Assembly: GCF_020740795.1 (NCBI RefSeq)
Contig: NC_067291.1
Location: 13,148,780 to 13,212,779 of the forward strand
Source: Apus apus
Lineage: Eukaryota; Chordata; Aves; Apodiformes; Apodidae
Length of the DNA: 64,000 bases
Direction: 5' to 3'
Positions 36,801 through 51,800 of this stretch are shown in pieces (within the stretch, counting starts at the first letter, position 1; each line of letters starts with the position of its first letter). The notes beneath the pieces are model-generated. The model saw nothing but the letters and a program-made list of their open reading frames with translations, was not told the origin of the DNA and ran no database searches. The translations under genes were made by a program, and so were the position numbers.

Positions 36801-39800
36801 GTATTTTACTTCGCCCAAAAAACTAAAGTTATTACAGCTCAGAATATGTTTACTCTAATGGACTGTGAGGTGCTCTCCTAAGAAATTACAGAAACATAAT
36901 TATTTGTACAAACTTAATTCTTCCTCTTTATCTGTGTAAATTCTGCCCTGGTCTTTAAGTACATTATTACATAATCCTTGCCTGTTGGATCTGGACTTGT
37001 TCAAAGATTAACCCAGATGCAATGAACTGCGCTCTTTCAAAGATGCAAAAGATGAGCACTGCTTGCTGTTAGTGAGTGCTGCTAAGAAGTATGTGCTTTC
37101 TCTTTGTTTAAGTTAGAGCTGCAGCCTTTTTTACCGTGCTTTGTTCTAACCTTGTTGTGGAGATGGGTTATTCATCACTACAGTGTTCAATGTCTTAAAG
37201 GTATTGACTGGTATTTGCTGATGGAGGAGCAGCAGAGGCTCAGGATCCTGGACTGTGCAGGGGAGCAGCTCCCAATGGGCACAGATGCTTTGGCTTGCTT
37301 TTCCAAACATGATGGTATCTTCTCCATGTCCTCTGAAATTATGATTTCCCAAGCTTGTCTCGCCATTGGGCTAGATTCCCTTTCCAAGCTTTTATTTCTC
37401 TGCCACCACAGTGCTCCTCTCTGTCCTTCTGCTTTTTGCCCAGCTGATCTATCTCCCTTTCCAAGTGTCCTTCTCTGGCCTTTCTGACCATGTTCCCCAC
37501 TTCCTCTGCTCTCAGTCCTAGCCTGTCATTTGAGGGGCAGCTGGACCAACATAAATAGCTTGCCCCTGCCAAAAGGGAGGAGATCATGTGCTCTGTCTTC
37601 TTTCACTTGTCTGCTTTCAGACATACTAATTTTCTTCCTCACTGGTGGCTTCTTTCTCCTTTTCATGGGATTAGAAAAACTCCTCTGTTAAATATTACTT
37701 CTTGTACTAAACGTACAAAAGACACAGTTCATGGATGTTTTGTTCAGTAAGGACTGCCCTCTCTCCTGCTCTTGGTCCCCACTTCTCCTCTTGCCAGCAC
37801 AGATGCCCCTGCAGCCACATTAGGAGCTAAAGTGGGAAACCAGTCTTGGTTAGAAGTAGCCCAGCACCAGTAAGAGACTCTTCTTCTCTCAGACAGCCCC
37901 ACCACACCGATTTGGACTGATGCAGCTGAAGGGCTGGCACAGAGCAGGTGATGAGTGGTTGCGTAAGCTGGTGGCATGCCAAAAAAGTCTAAGTAAAACC
38001 TCAGTCCTCATTTCCTTCCATGTTTCAGTTCCTATTCCTGCCCCAGGCAGAGGGACTAGGAGCAGCCACTGAAATGAAACTCAGGCTTCTGAGTCCTCTC
38101 ATTTGGGAGCGGGGCTGGCAGGAGGAGCTGAGCCTGCAGTCCACGTGCTCTGCCTTTGTGGCAATACTTGCTTAAGGAGTTTTCCCTCCTCGTGTTTTCA
38201 GCCTATCCCTGCCCCTCCATGGTAAACTGTATCAGCTGCTCTGGACGAAGGGTATTTTCCTCCTCTCTTCCACCTTGTTTTGGTTGGGATTTTTTTAACC
38301 AAGATGAATGGGTCCAGTTTACTGTGCAGCCGTATCAGTGCAAGATGTGCAGCGTGGGGATGAAGAGCCAGGATGGAGGGAACATACCCTGTAAATTGGC
38401 ATTGGTTCCTAGAGAGCTGCCACCTATGCTGCTGTGACTCCAGCAGTGGTATGGAGAGGGTGGCATCTGCAGAGAAGCCCAGCATTCACCCTGACACATC
38501 TTCCCTAAGCCTGTGGAAACAGCAGGTTTTCAAATATTTAGAAGACTGTATAAGCCCAGCTCAAATGGATTTGAATGGGGCTAAAGCCACATAATTGGCA
38601 CAGGTGGTACTACAAGCAAGACTGCAAGTTCTTGCTTCAAAGCATGGAGCTATAGAGCTTTTCCCATCATTTTTTACTAGCTTTGTTCTTGGAAACCAGT
38701 GAACCATTTTGCCTGAAATAAAAGAAACATAACCCCCTCAGTGTGGCATAAATACCCAAACTGAAAAATGTCAACACCTGAAAATACAGCATCTTATACG
38801 CAATGGGGAATGCTGAATAATCTGCTGCTTCTCTACCAAAGCATAATGTAATTTTGCTCCCAGAAATGAAGGTATTGGGGGCTAAACTTGTATTTTGTAA
38901 TTTTGTTTGGAGACTTCCAGCACTTTCAGTACTGAAAACTTCGGTGGCCTGCCAATCACAATATTTGTGTTGTATCTTCAAGATAATTAGTGAAATACTA
39001 TCTAGATAATCTATGCCTTAAATAACAGTATATTTGTTATTAATAATAAGCACAGATCCAAATTTCTAAAGAGGGAACACTAACATATATCTAACAGCAA
39101 CTTCTTGCAGCTTGATTTTCACGTAACCTTTTGTATGTTGGCTTTTAACGTTAGGGTAGTTGTATCTTTCTGCCCTTATAACTTCCAGAACACTTTGAAC
39201 CTTGTTATAAGTGCTCTTCATGCCATGAAGTGTGACCCTTTTGCAAGGAAAATGCTGCCTACCTCTAGGCTATGGTGCCAAGCAACCTCAAGTACTTTGA
39301 AATTATTCTCAAGTGACCATTAGCCATATTTTATGGCATATTTTATGGGATCTGCCCTGCAGAAACATTTTAGTCCACAGAAGCTCTTTTTCACCGGTCT
39401 TTAAACTCCTGCAATTTATTAACAAATTGAAAGAGGCTGCAATAGCAGCTGGGACTGATGGTCCTGTGATGCCATCAGTATTCTTAGTCATTCCAAATTT
39501 TAGCAAAGTTCTTTAGAAGTGTGACTGATGTGGTGGCAACATAGTTTTAATTGGAATAGAATCACAGACTCATAGAATGCCAGGTTGGAAGGGACCTCAA
39601 GGATCATCTGGCCCAACCTTTCTAGGTACTACTATAGTTTATATGAGATGGCTCAGCACCCTGGAATCTACCACTTCCCTTGGGAGACCATTCCAATGTT
39701 TGATTGTCCTCATGGTGAAAAATTTACCTCTTGTGTCCAACCAGAATCTCCCCTGGAGCAACCTGTGCCCATTACCCTGTCTTTTCCTTGTAAATAGGGA

Positions 39801-42800
39801 GTCTCCATCTTCTTGGGAGCCACCCTTTTAAGTACTGGAACATGGTAATAAAGTCTCCCCAAAGCCTTCTTTTTTCAAGGCCTTCTTTTCTCAGCCTGTC
39901 CTCATATGGCATATTTAGGAATAAAAACCTGTGAGGACAAAATGCGACGTCTTGAAGCACAGAGAAGGTCTAATATGCTACTTAAGCTCCATTAGATGGT
40001 GTATAGCTGTACATGAAGGCATAATGGGACTCTACAAAATTACACTAATCATTCTGAAAAAATCTGTGTAGTAAATAATGCTCAGTGGTAACTGTGAATA
40101 TTTAAATGAGATGTATGCAGATTGGAATGTATCTGGAATAAATGAAATATGGGTATGTGAAAAGCAGAGATATTAAGTATTACTGCTTAGGAAAAAAACC
40201 TAAAAAAATATCCCAAACAAAATTGTACAGCCATTGAAGGTCCTATTAGATTTTCTCTTCCTCTGAGAGACTTGATTAAAACTTACAGTGCAATATATGT
40301 CAAGGGATAGACTATAATTTAAAATCTTTTTACATTGGTCATAAAAAAGAAAACCTGAGAGCATGGCACAAAACAAAATTGAAAATGGAGGCTGAGCTCT
40401 TAGTGTCATTTATTTTTAAATGAAATTATTTAAAGTTTGGAATGAAATTCTGCTTGGAGACAATGAGCCATAGTATTTTGATATGCATATGGAGGACAAA
40501 CTCAGTGCAAGTGAGGCATTAAGATTCTGGTAATGAGTCATACTGGGGAGAGAGGATGCTTCCACTCATGCAGTGTGGGATCAGAGCACTGGACATAAAA
40601 TCCAGCATCATGTGTTTTACAAGATTCAGGAAATCTCACAACTTGTAGCTGTGTTACAATAACTGAAATTTCTTCCTACCTCTGTAGCTGCCTTCCCTGG
40701 CTTTCTCCCTTACAAACAGGTTCTGTTTTTCTTTACCTGTGAACATTCAGAGTGTTCCTCTAAGCATCTAATTTTATTTGTATTAAGCCCTTGGCTCCTC
40801 TGCCTTCTGACAGCTGTGAGTTGTGCTAGTTAGTTAGTTATGATGTGAAATATTATGTTATTATGTTAATATTATATTATGATCCTATGCTGTGTAAAGT
40901 GTTATGTTCCTTGAATTAATTTTAAAACTGTTGCTTTTTGTTCAAGTGATACCTCATTCACCTATGATGAGAAATAAATAAAGATTTTTTTATTTAGTTT
41001 CTTTTTATTGTTAATTGTTTAGTTAAACCTATATTATATAAATTGTATTTTTTCTCTCAGACTTTGTCTATTTTCTTATTTTCATACAGAAGCTGGTGTA
41101 GATATGTAAGAGTTCCAGCCATTGCTCTTTCAATCTTTGCAGCCTCTCTGATGTTATTTTGCAGAAATAATACCTGCTGTAAAATTTTATGTCCAGGTGA
41201 AGAAATATTAGGAAATATATGTAATGGTGATGTACTGGTACTGTCAAAGTTATTTTTTCCTATATATACCATAATACTGCTTTTCAAATCTGGCCTGATC
41301 TTTTCTACTGGTTTCCACACAGATATCCCACAGTGATATGTCAGTACAAAAATACTTGTTCCAGTGTTAAAGATCCATAAAATAATTTTATATTATTCTG
41401 TGTAGAATGTTAACAGGTAGAGCTAGGAAGATACTTGCTTGGAAATAAAATATTGCAGGTGTTGAACCCAGCTGTGATAGTAACTGTTTCCCTCAGGGTT
41501 TTTCTGCATCCAGCCTTCAGTTGAAAGAGGTGAGATCCCATCCCTGGCACTGGGATTGCTCTTCCCTGCAGCTGGTGTCTGCCCTTGCCCTTCATGTCTG
41601 CACCAGCTTCCACAACTCTCTGAAACAGCTTAATAAAAATCAGCACCTGATTTGCTAGGTGAATGCAGACACTTTTAGCTGAGCTTCTCCTGGTGCTTCT
41701 GTTCAGAAACAGGTACAGCTTCATTACAAAGAGCCTCTTTCTTTGAAAGGCTTTGGAAAAAATGCTCTGATGTATTTATGTGGCATCACTCTGTAATGTC
41801 CCTTGATGTCCTTATGTCCTGGCTTTCCTTGGTACAGACCAAGCCATGAGCACTGTGTGGTTTAATTTTAATACCGTCTGTGCCAGGGTATCCTGCAGTG
41901 AACCCGGAGGGCTGAGAGCTCTAGAGCACTACAGCTTTTTGTTTTCATGAAGTTCATTAAGGCTTTAAAAGAGTGCTTTTCCTTGTAATAATCTAAAGTG
42001 TCACATCTATGTTTGCCTTCTTGCAGAAAATATTCTCCTCGCACTCAGCAAAACAACTAAAAAGATTACTTCTGCTGTAATCAATTAAAGTTTAAAGAGA
42101 AGTGAAGGCAACATAAGCAAGGGCTTGAAATTCACTGCAAGTGACTCTCTAGTGTTTTATTTCAAAGAGGCCTAATTTTGCTACAGTGAATGTGAAGAGT
42201 AGCATTGTCATTTTCTTCACACTGTTTCCTAGAGACAAGAGTCTCAAAAGCAAACAAGAGGTGAGGTTCATTCCTGGTGTGTGGCATGAGTCTGTACAAC
42301 AAACTCACACAGGGCAATGCAAACATGCAAGTGTCTCTGGCTGTGGTAATTGATCCAGACATCATTGCCTCCCTTTATATTAATTTTTGGAAAGGAAGAA
42401 GCAGCACCAAGCTCATCTCATTGCCTTCATGCACATAATCTGGACAATCCGGAGAACAGGAGAGTAAACTTTTTCCTGCTGCACACCTGTGCAGGTAAAG
42501 TGGATTGAGGATGTGGTTTGGTGAGACAGCTGAGCCCTGCCAGCAGCTGGCTGGTGCCAGAATGGGCAGCCCTGCTGCCTTTTTCTTGCTTCCAGCTCTG
42601 TGCTCCCCTTGTCCTCCCAGCCACAGTGCCATCCCTGGCACTCACTGCTGAGCAGATTCGGCTCATGAATCTGGCAAAAAAAATTACTTTTTTTTTTTTC
42701 TTTTTCCTAGGATTGGTTTTCTGCCAGCTTAGTTGGCTGTTAAATCAGGTCAGTGCTTTTCCGGCTACAAAAGGTTTGTCTTCCTGGCACAGTTAATGCC

Positions 42801-45800
42801 TGCTGTCTTTGCTAAGATTCAAAGTACACCGTCATTTTCCCTGTATAGTGGGAATTTCCTTGGACCTAGCTGAGACCCACTGGCTTTCAGGGAGCAGGAG
42901 ACTCAGGGTGCTGTTTCATGCTGTAAGGATAGGTCTTAGTCTTTATGTTTGGCATTGTAACTGGACTCAGTTCCTGCTTGTGCTGGCTTTTGTGCATATG
43001 AGCTGGGAATCAGTTTTGGGGTGTAGATGGAGGGCAAATTCCTGTCCAGGACTGACATGAAGCCTTTTGCCGGCAGGTGTCAGCATTCCATACAGTTACT
43101 ATGGAGCCTTGGTGTTATTTAAGCTGTTTTCCTATAATTAAAATCTCATCCAGGCATTGTAGTCACACATCTAAGAGAACAAGTGCTCCAGCCTAATGTT
43201 TCCAAAAAAAATATAGGGTTGGAGTGAGAGAGGTGGAGGATTCCAGGAAGAATCAGGGTTGTAAAACTGTGCAAACTTAAAAAGATAAAATATAGCGATG
43301 GAAGAAGCAGGTGTTGTGATGTTAAAAAATTTGACACTAACAGGGAAGGTGCCATCACGTCCAAACCAGCTGACTTTACATGTTCAACAAACGCTGTCTG
43401 TAAGCATGCCCAATGTTCCCATCAAGTGGTGTTAACTCCTTTCAGGAGTCAAGTTTATGCACTGATGAAGAAGTTGCTGTCTTGACAGTTACTCACAAGC
43501 AATTCTGTGTGTTTTACAACACGCTGTCTGCTGAGTGAGCCAAAGGGAGTTGGAAATATCAATAGAGATGCATGATGTGTTGAAAAAAATCCCCAAATGA
43601 TTCACTTCTGTCATATTTTGATTTAAAAACACCCAGACAGCAGCATGCAAAAGAGGTCCAAGAGTGAAGAAATACAGTAGTGCACGTGTATGTATCGAGT
43701 AGAGGTATTTAAATAAGTACTCAGATAAACACTGGGGGAAGAGTAGCTGGTAAGATCTTAAAGAATTTCATGTAAAAACAAAAAGATACACAAAGATCCT
43801 TGTATTTTAGACTGCAGCAGTGTTAAAACAATCCCGACAATTCAAGCACCAATGAATGCTTTGTCAGTTTCTCTAAGGGAGCAGATTTTCACTCAGCATT
43901 TGGTGATTTAACAAGATGTGTTGATGTGCTGTAAAGTGGCTCTAATGCTATTTGTGGTCTCTTTGGAATTGTTCCTAGGTACAGCTTCTTTAAGGGTATT
44001 TTGCTGGTTTAAAATCACAGAACCCAAGTGCAAGCCTTTGAACCAAACATTTTTCATTGCCCATGTTTTCCCAATCAAACTGTTCTAACTCTGTTCCCGT
44101 ATCTGAATATGAGGAGTAGGTAAGTCATTTTTCACAGACTGATAGCTGAAGCATTTCTAAGTAATCATTTCCTTTACCCAGAATTGACAAAACCAGACAT
44201 TTTTGTAGGTGGCATGGAGTGATTATGGTTTATTTATGGGGCTTACACAGACTTGATGAATAATAGTGAAAACGAAAAGTACTTGTTCAAATTTCCTTTT
44301 AGGTAGACATTTGGCAAATTCTGAAAATGAGACACTAGACCTCAGCTGAGTGTGAATTAAACCTCATGGGAAATGAGTGTGATGGTTATAGCCTCACATA
44401 GTCTCCTCACATTGTGAAACCAACTAGAATTTGAGCATGTCTTAGCCCGATACAGTAGTTTCCCTGACGGCACGTGAAAGGTAGCACCACATCTGTGGAG
44501 CAGGATAGGTTTGTTTGTGCAGGGCTGAGGTACCACAGCTGATGCTGTGTGACGCATTTGACCTTTCAAATGCAGTGGCACTAAATTTGTAACGTTTTAA
44601 ATGAATTAAAAATAGGAGAGTGATCACAACACAGCAGCACAGGAGCTGATCAAATGCCTGTGTTAGTGTGTTTTGCAGGTTTAATAACAGGAGGGTGGCT
44701 GCCACTCCATTGTTTTAAACCTGTGTGACTGATGGCTATCACGTAGCTTCTCAGGGAGAAGTATAAGTATTTTATTATGCTGTAGTTTAGAGGGGCAAGT
44801 GTGAACTGTGGAGACCAATGTTTCATGCTGACACAAAGCACTGACATGGATGAGTAGATGGATAAACGCTGAGTTGCTTGGTGCTTGTTTGTTGATTCTG
44901 CTGATGGTTCTATTTTCTGCAAAATATTTTATTGAAGTAATAACAGAAGCTGTCTCAGTCATGCTCGTGGACCAATTACCTGGGGTGTGTGGACTGCAGA
45001 GAAGTCTGCTTGGCATCTCTATGTATGTATAAAACAGTGGGTTATGGGTGTGCATGGATGTGGATAAGAAGTTTTTTAGAAGACAAAAGGACACAGAACC
45101 TTGCTGGTGCCTGCAATTCCAATACACAAATAGGAATAAAAACATAGCAGGTTGACTGCCTCTAGTGTTAAAAGCATTTCTCCCTGGATGAAGTGAGCAT
45201 TAGTCTTGAGGACATCACGGTGTGTTCCATAGCAGGAGACCATGGATGGAGCCTGTGGGATTTGAATGTGGTACTTTGATTTTTGATTCCTGTGCCTGGT
45301 TAGTTAGTGTGTGCTGGATATAAAGCAAGCATCTCTCTGGCTTTCCTACTAAAGCAGCAGATGTCTACGAATAGTTAGAAAACAGTGAGTCCTGCTGAAG
45401 TGCTGTGGAACTGCACAATTAAAGGTGTTCACACAGCAGAAACACCTGAAGGAAAAGCTCCTGACTGCGGTTCAAAATTAGCTGGTTTTTCAATCTAATA
45501 TGAAACACAACTTCTAGTCCTGTTAGGTAAATGTTTGGGATAAGAAGACTACAGAGAGAGTGCTATTGAAAAGCTCTAGAGGAGAGCTGTTTATGGACAA
45601 CCAACAGCAAGAGAAAAGAATTTGTTTTTCTGAAACTTGTCAATAACTCAGGGTATTTTCCATGGCATTCCCAAGGGTGGTGCAAGGGGAGTCAGTGGGG
45701 CAATGCTGATTTACAGTAACTGAGAATCTGACCCTTTGCATTGTAACTTAGGTTTCCAAGGAGATAAGGATTCATGCTGAGCTTCTGATACTGATGTTCA

Positions 45801-48800
45801 AAGGCTGTATCATGTGAGCAAATAGGAATTATCGGTGAAGAGTTTCCTTTCTGTTTAAAAGACTCTATTTACATTTTTGCAGACCGGCTGGGGCAAAGTT
45901 GAGCCATGTAACTGTTTATGTCTGCAATCCCCTGTGTTACTGGAAGTCAGCATCATTGGGTTTGGATGAATGACTTTTTTTTCAAATGCTTATCAATTGC
46001 AGCAAGGGGCAATTATTTTTGTCTCCTTGCTCATTTGAGTGGCGATATAAGAGCGTCTGGCTTTTTCAAGGCTTAGCAGGATAAGGAGTTGGTTTCCTCT
46101 GGAAGCAATCCCAGCCCTTCCAGGAACCATGCATCACAGCAGGGTCTGAATTAGGCCTGTAGCGAGCAGATCTGGCAGTTTGCTTTTTGACCAAATACCA
46201 AGGCAGGAGCGTAACAGCAGAGATCCCGTGCTTGAAACCAAGTGCAAGTTTTTTCCAAAGAGCAAAAAACATAAGTCATAAAGGGGAAGGGATTTGTTTT
46301 GAAGCATTATCATTGAAATGTTTACTTCCGTGGAGTTGTTTTCCCCGAGATCGGGTGCTTAACCCAGACCACAGTGTTAGGTGCTGTGTAAAAAGATGAT
46401 GATCTGTACCCTACAGAGTGTATGTTGAGAAGCTAACACCTACCCAAAAAGTCTAACTATGCTGATAATGAAAATAATTAAAGTTATAGAAAAGACTCTG
46501 TGATTAGAACTTTGAGTTATTCCAACTCATTGGCTCATACACTGCATGTCACAAAGACTAATACTTTCAATGATAGGATTAAGTGGCAGTTAATTTTTAT
46601 TTCTGTGACAAGCTAGCAGATACATAGGCAGCAGATGGCTACTGTACCCTTTTCATTCTGAAAAGTAAGGTTTTCCTGCAATAGGGTTTGTTTTTTTCTC
46701 CATTGCGGTCCTTGCTAGATCAGAAAAGGACCAAAGTAACCTTTAATTCATTGTAAATGAACAGCCTTCAAATATTTGTCAGCTCTGCAGAGATTGTGCA
46801 TAGATTGATCTGACATTGTTTATGGCATACATAACACCACAAACACTCCTTTCCTTTAAACAGAGTTGTTCTTGTCCTGGTTCTTCTGGTCCTGCACCTC
46901 ATGCTATCATTTACATCTGAGCAAAGCAGGGGGAGCCCCTAGCTACCACCACCGCAGAGTGAGCTGTGCGTGGAAAAAACCCAGCTGCTGAAGAGCACGT
47001 TCTTGCTCAAGGTATCAAGCTGGGAGGATCAAGCCATCCTCATGGGGACATCGTAAAGGATGCACAAACTTCTGTGCCTCAGGGCAAAGCTCAAACTGCC
47101 CAGCTGCTGCTGTGAGAAGCAGCAGTGGTGGCCTACAGAGCCTATTGCTGTCCACCTCTTGAAGGCTTGAGCTCAGAAGGCATGTGTTCTGCAAGCATGG
47201 TTTTATACAAGCAGGCTGCTGTCCTTTACACAGAGTTCCTGCAGCTCAACCTCTGCCCTGTCCTCTTCTAAGTACTTTGGAGGTGAGGACTGAAAGAGTC
47301 CTTGCTCCCACTCGGATGAGTCCTGGGCTCTTTGCTTTGTCCACAAAGCAAGTGATGGCAAGGGGTGAGGACGTGGGATAACACAGTAGTTCAATTTCAT
47401 CTTCTGTTAGGACCATCTAGCTGTGCAGGAGGAGATGAATGACCCCACACAGGGGGTGGCAGCAGCTGTTGGAGCCCCTTCAAACCTGGGAGGAAAGAAG
47501 CCATGCTGACTGCTCCTTCTGAGAACAGGACAAGTCCCCAGCAGTTTTTACATAACCTGTATTGGTGCAGTTTGATGGACTCTTCTATAATTAACCATTG
47601 TCAAGAACAGTTCTGAAAATGCCGGCTGGCATTTCAAATAGCAACATCAAATTAAGGAGAAGAGAGGTAATGAGGTGCAAGGATAAAATCCTTCCCTAGG
47701 GAACAAATCAAACCCGGTATCATCATGAAGGGTAATGAGAAATGCAGTGCTGAACTGAGGAGATTCACTGCAGCTGCCTCGAGGAAGCGAAACCCTGTAT
47801 TCCTATTTAAAACACCAGCAAGGGGCTGCTAGTGTTTTGGTCTGCTGCTTAAGTCAGGGGACACAGCTTGCACACCTGCCTTGTGCATGTAGTTTTGCCA
47901 CACGTTTCCTGAGTCATTTCACTTCTCGGTGACATAAGGTATGTCTGCATACACACATGCAAGTCAGTGCAGAGAGTGTGTCTGTACACCCACGTGGCAG
48001 GTTCTGAAGCTATGACTGTCTCTACACAGTTAAGTAACAGACTAGTCCTGTCCACACTACATAAAAATTGGCCCGTCTCTTCTTGTTTGGTCTCACGTGG
48101 TGCCTCTGTGACCCTGAGGCAGTACCAGGGTTTGGTTTTTTTAAATCTTCTCCCCAGTTTATATTATCTTTGGTAATATGAGGCCTTGTGGCAGATCATC
48201 ACAGCAGTATTTTTGTAACATCACTCTCAAGATTTGTGTTGCGTATTCCAGCATGTGGCAGGGAAGTCTGTATCTGTGTCTGGAGGAGTTTTGTTGGTGT
48301 AGGAGGACTGCACAGGGTAGAAGGAGCCAGACCTGTACTCTCCTGTCTTCACTTCCCATGGGAATCCTGTCCCCTGGACCAGGCATGGGTGTCATTTGTA
48401 CCAGCAGTGCCAGACAGTGTGCTGACAATTAAAAGAGTATTGACCACTTGGGATCCTGTAAATCAATTTGCTTTCTGGCCCTGCTGTGTTTAGCAATATA
48501 AATGAAACCTGTGTGGCCACGTCAGCATGGCTGTGTGCACACACTGAGAGGGAACTCAGGGTATATTATTTCACACACAGTGCTACACAGCTGAAAGAGC
48601 TGTAGCCACAAGCTCATCTCATAGATACAGCAAGTACTGGTGACCATCATCATAATTGCCAACCTTACTGGGATACCCAGTAGCTTCATTAAAGTTTGTA
48701 ACGAGCATTGGTATTCTCTACATAGAAGCTCCAAGCTGGAGTTGCTTGAGGCAGTGTTTTCAGCCTTTAGCAATTTGTAGACCACATGCAAGTATTCCAG

Positions 48801-51800
48801 GAGAAGCACAGATTATGGCAGAAGCCCTCTCAGCTGGGGTAGTGCTTTTCTTAGTTTTCTTTCCTAGGTTTTTGGTTTCTCAGGGATCCCAGAGCCAACA
48901 GTTTATAACTACAGACACATGGGGGACAGTGGACATTACAAGGAAATGGACAGAAATAGGTGGAGATCAAGAGACCTCTCTTAGACTGTTATACGAGGCA
49001 CTAAAAGCTGATGTGCTGTTTGATGCCCAAATACCTGCTCTGTTGTCTCAGAAACAAGGATGCCATTTCACACGGCAGTCTGTGGGAGGAAGAAGAGTAG
49101 GATGCAAGAATGTAGCAAGCCAGTAGAGCATCCCGAGTAGCAACTAATGGTCCTGCAGGGCTGGAAGGGCCTGGGAGCATGAGAGCCCTGTGCCAAGAGG
49201 GGTAAGATGTTCTTATCCTCAACTGCCATCTTGCTGATGTACTGTCATTGCTGATAGTAATTTTATGTGTCTGCATTGCATTCTTGATCTCATCTGTGTC
49301 GGCAATCTTGGTCTCATCTGTGTGTCACCTCTCATCCTGTGACAGCTTTTCCCCAGTGTTGCCGCAGGCACCACAAAAGGTTTTGTTGCTCCCCAAGTTA
49401 TGTGGCAGGAACCATTTTCTCCACGTAGCTCTCTGCCATTCATTCTAGATCCTGGGGCAGGATGTGGAGCTAATGCTACTTGAACTGCCTTCAGGCTCCT
49501 TGCAGGATAGCTGTGTCATTTTTCTGCTGGAAGTCTTGCTTGGCATTCTACTTAAATCTTGTGCAGTGTGAGTTGCATTGATATCAGAGAGCGTGTTGTG
49601 AGTCAGAGCAAAGCATTTGGTGGAACTGCTCCAGTGGAAGAAAAATATAAGGGTAACTATTACAGTATTTACAGCATCATTTTTCATACTGAGATTTCCA
49701 CAAGCTTGTATGAGTTATTCAGCACCAAAAAAAAAAAAATCCATGATTATAGGAACTGGCTCATTAAAACAGGCTGTTTCTCCAGAGTACATAGAAGAAA
49801 ACACAGTGCTTTACTACATCTAAATTCAGTCGAGTGTGCCTGTGTTATCAGTTAAACTGCATAGAAAATATCTTTTTTCCCCTGCACTGTTCCTGCCGAT
49901 TCCCTCTTTCCTTAGTGCTTCTCCTGACTTGTCTTTTTCCTGCCTGCAGTGCAGATGGAAGGAGAAACAGCACCTTTTTACTCTGCAGATGTGGCCCTTG
50001 TGTGCATTCTTACCTGCAAACAGTAGTGACTGCAAGTGTTTCCTTTTTGCCACGAGAGTCACACAAAGTGAAAACGGCCTACAAAAGTGTAAGGCGGAGA
50101 GTGTCTCTCTCTGTGCCTCATTAGTGTTTGGTGTATAGTAGTTTCTGAGCCACCTGAATGCTTATGCAAAGCCACAGAGAAGCAAATCATGGAGAGGATA
50201 AGTAGAGAGGACAGAAGTAACTTGGGGAGTGTTTATGCAGAATTTATGACTGATCATGTATACAAAGAGAAGATCAGTTGTTAGGTCCTAGTCCCTAGGC
50301 CTGACAACTGGCAAATACGTATTTTTACTTGCAAACTAAGGAGATGTGGCATGGTACATCTAACATCCTGTACCTGGTGATAACCATGAAAATGGCATTT
50401 CTTTTCAGGTGAGACCATACTTCTGCCCTCATGCCTCTTTCCCTCTTTGCCATTTGCCTTTTGTCTGTCCTACGAGTCAAAAAGTGGAATGCAGCATGGT
50501 CAAACACTCAGACTCCCTTTTATTTCAACCAGTAATGTTCTGTGGTCTGTCCTCTGGCTAATTCCCTCCTCATACTCCCCTGACCTCTTTAAAAATCTCT
50601 GTATGATGCTGTATTTGCAAGATTGATCTTCTCTAAGCATCTCACACTGTGCTGCCTTGCATATTTTATATCTCTATTCTAATTAAGTCATTGCATCGTG
50701 ATGGATGGGTGTTGTGTTTGGCCCAAAACCACACTGGACACCAATTATTCTGTCCTGGTTTAAATACTGAAAGTGAACCCCAAAAGCCAGAGAACAGAAT
50801 TGGTCTCTATTACCCCCACTCCACCCTCCCAAGGGAAGACAAAAGGGGAATAAAGAAGAGAGACTTAAACTTTGTACATTGAAACTAGAAACAAATTCAC
50901 TATAATACAAGGTACAAGGGTAAACCGTGGGGGAAGAACAGGAAAGTATTTTTATACAAAACTGACCTCAGTGATCGCAGGGATACGGGAAAGGCGGGGC
51001 CGCTCCAGGGGTGAGGTCCATGGCTCCGCAGCACCCGATGCTGTTGGATTCTGGAGCGAGCACGTGGGAAACCGAAGGAACCAGCAGCATCCCCGCAAGG
51101 AAAAGGGAGAAGGCAGGGAGAAGGGCGCGGCTTCCGGCTCGCCTGGCTTTTATGGATTGTGAGAGGGAGTGGGCGGGAACACTGACCCTTCCCGTCTGGC
51201 AGGGTCCTAAGGACCCTCTCGCTCTACAGGTGTGTAACACGGGGCCAGGGTCTCCCAAACCCTAACAGGTGTGCACATCAGTGACTCTTCTCTGACCAAT
51301 GAAAAGTGGAGGGAAATCTCCAGGATCCTGGGAAGTGTGTGCAAATGAGTTGATCTTACGTGAACTTTTGACACGCTCTTGCAGGCGGAGTTCAGAGTTG
51401 TTACCTGATCTCAGATGGGATTCCCTGGAAAACTCAAAACTCTGCTTAGCTCTGGTCCTTCCAGTCCATGCTCCCACACATCTTCTTGAATGTTGGGCAT
51501 CATTCCCCAGCAAGATGTAGTGAGAACAGCTCAGTCCAAAAAGGCAGGAGAGAGTAGCTTTGGACATAAGAAAAGCAGAAAAGTACCTGACACATCCTAA
51601 CCCTGGTGAAGGAGCAGAAGCTAGTTACAGAAATGCTGCTCATAGCTAGGTACAATTCCTGTAAGAAGGAAGAAGCAGTGGACTGAGATGCAGTGTTTGC
51701 TTTCTTTCCAGACTCATGTGGTTTAGTTTTCACTGGCTTTCTGCTACCCTTCCTGCTCTCTGTCCTAAAGTGTCTGCTACGGCAACTTATTAAAGACTTC

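Noticed and set aside
48656-49126. 156-codon open frame in MTHFS intron 2
   Set aside because: No recognisable domain, and no supporting splice sites or promoter; judged chance.
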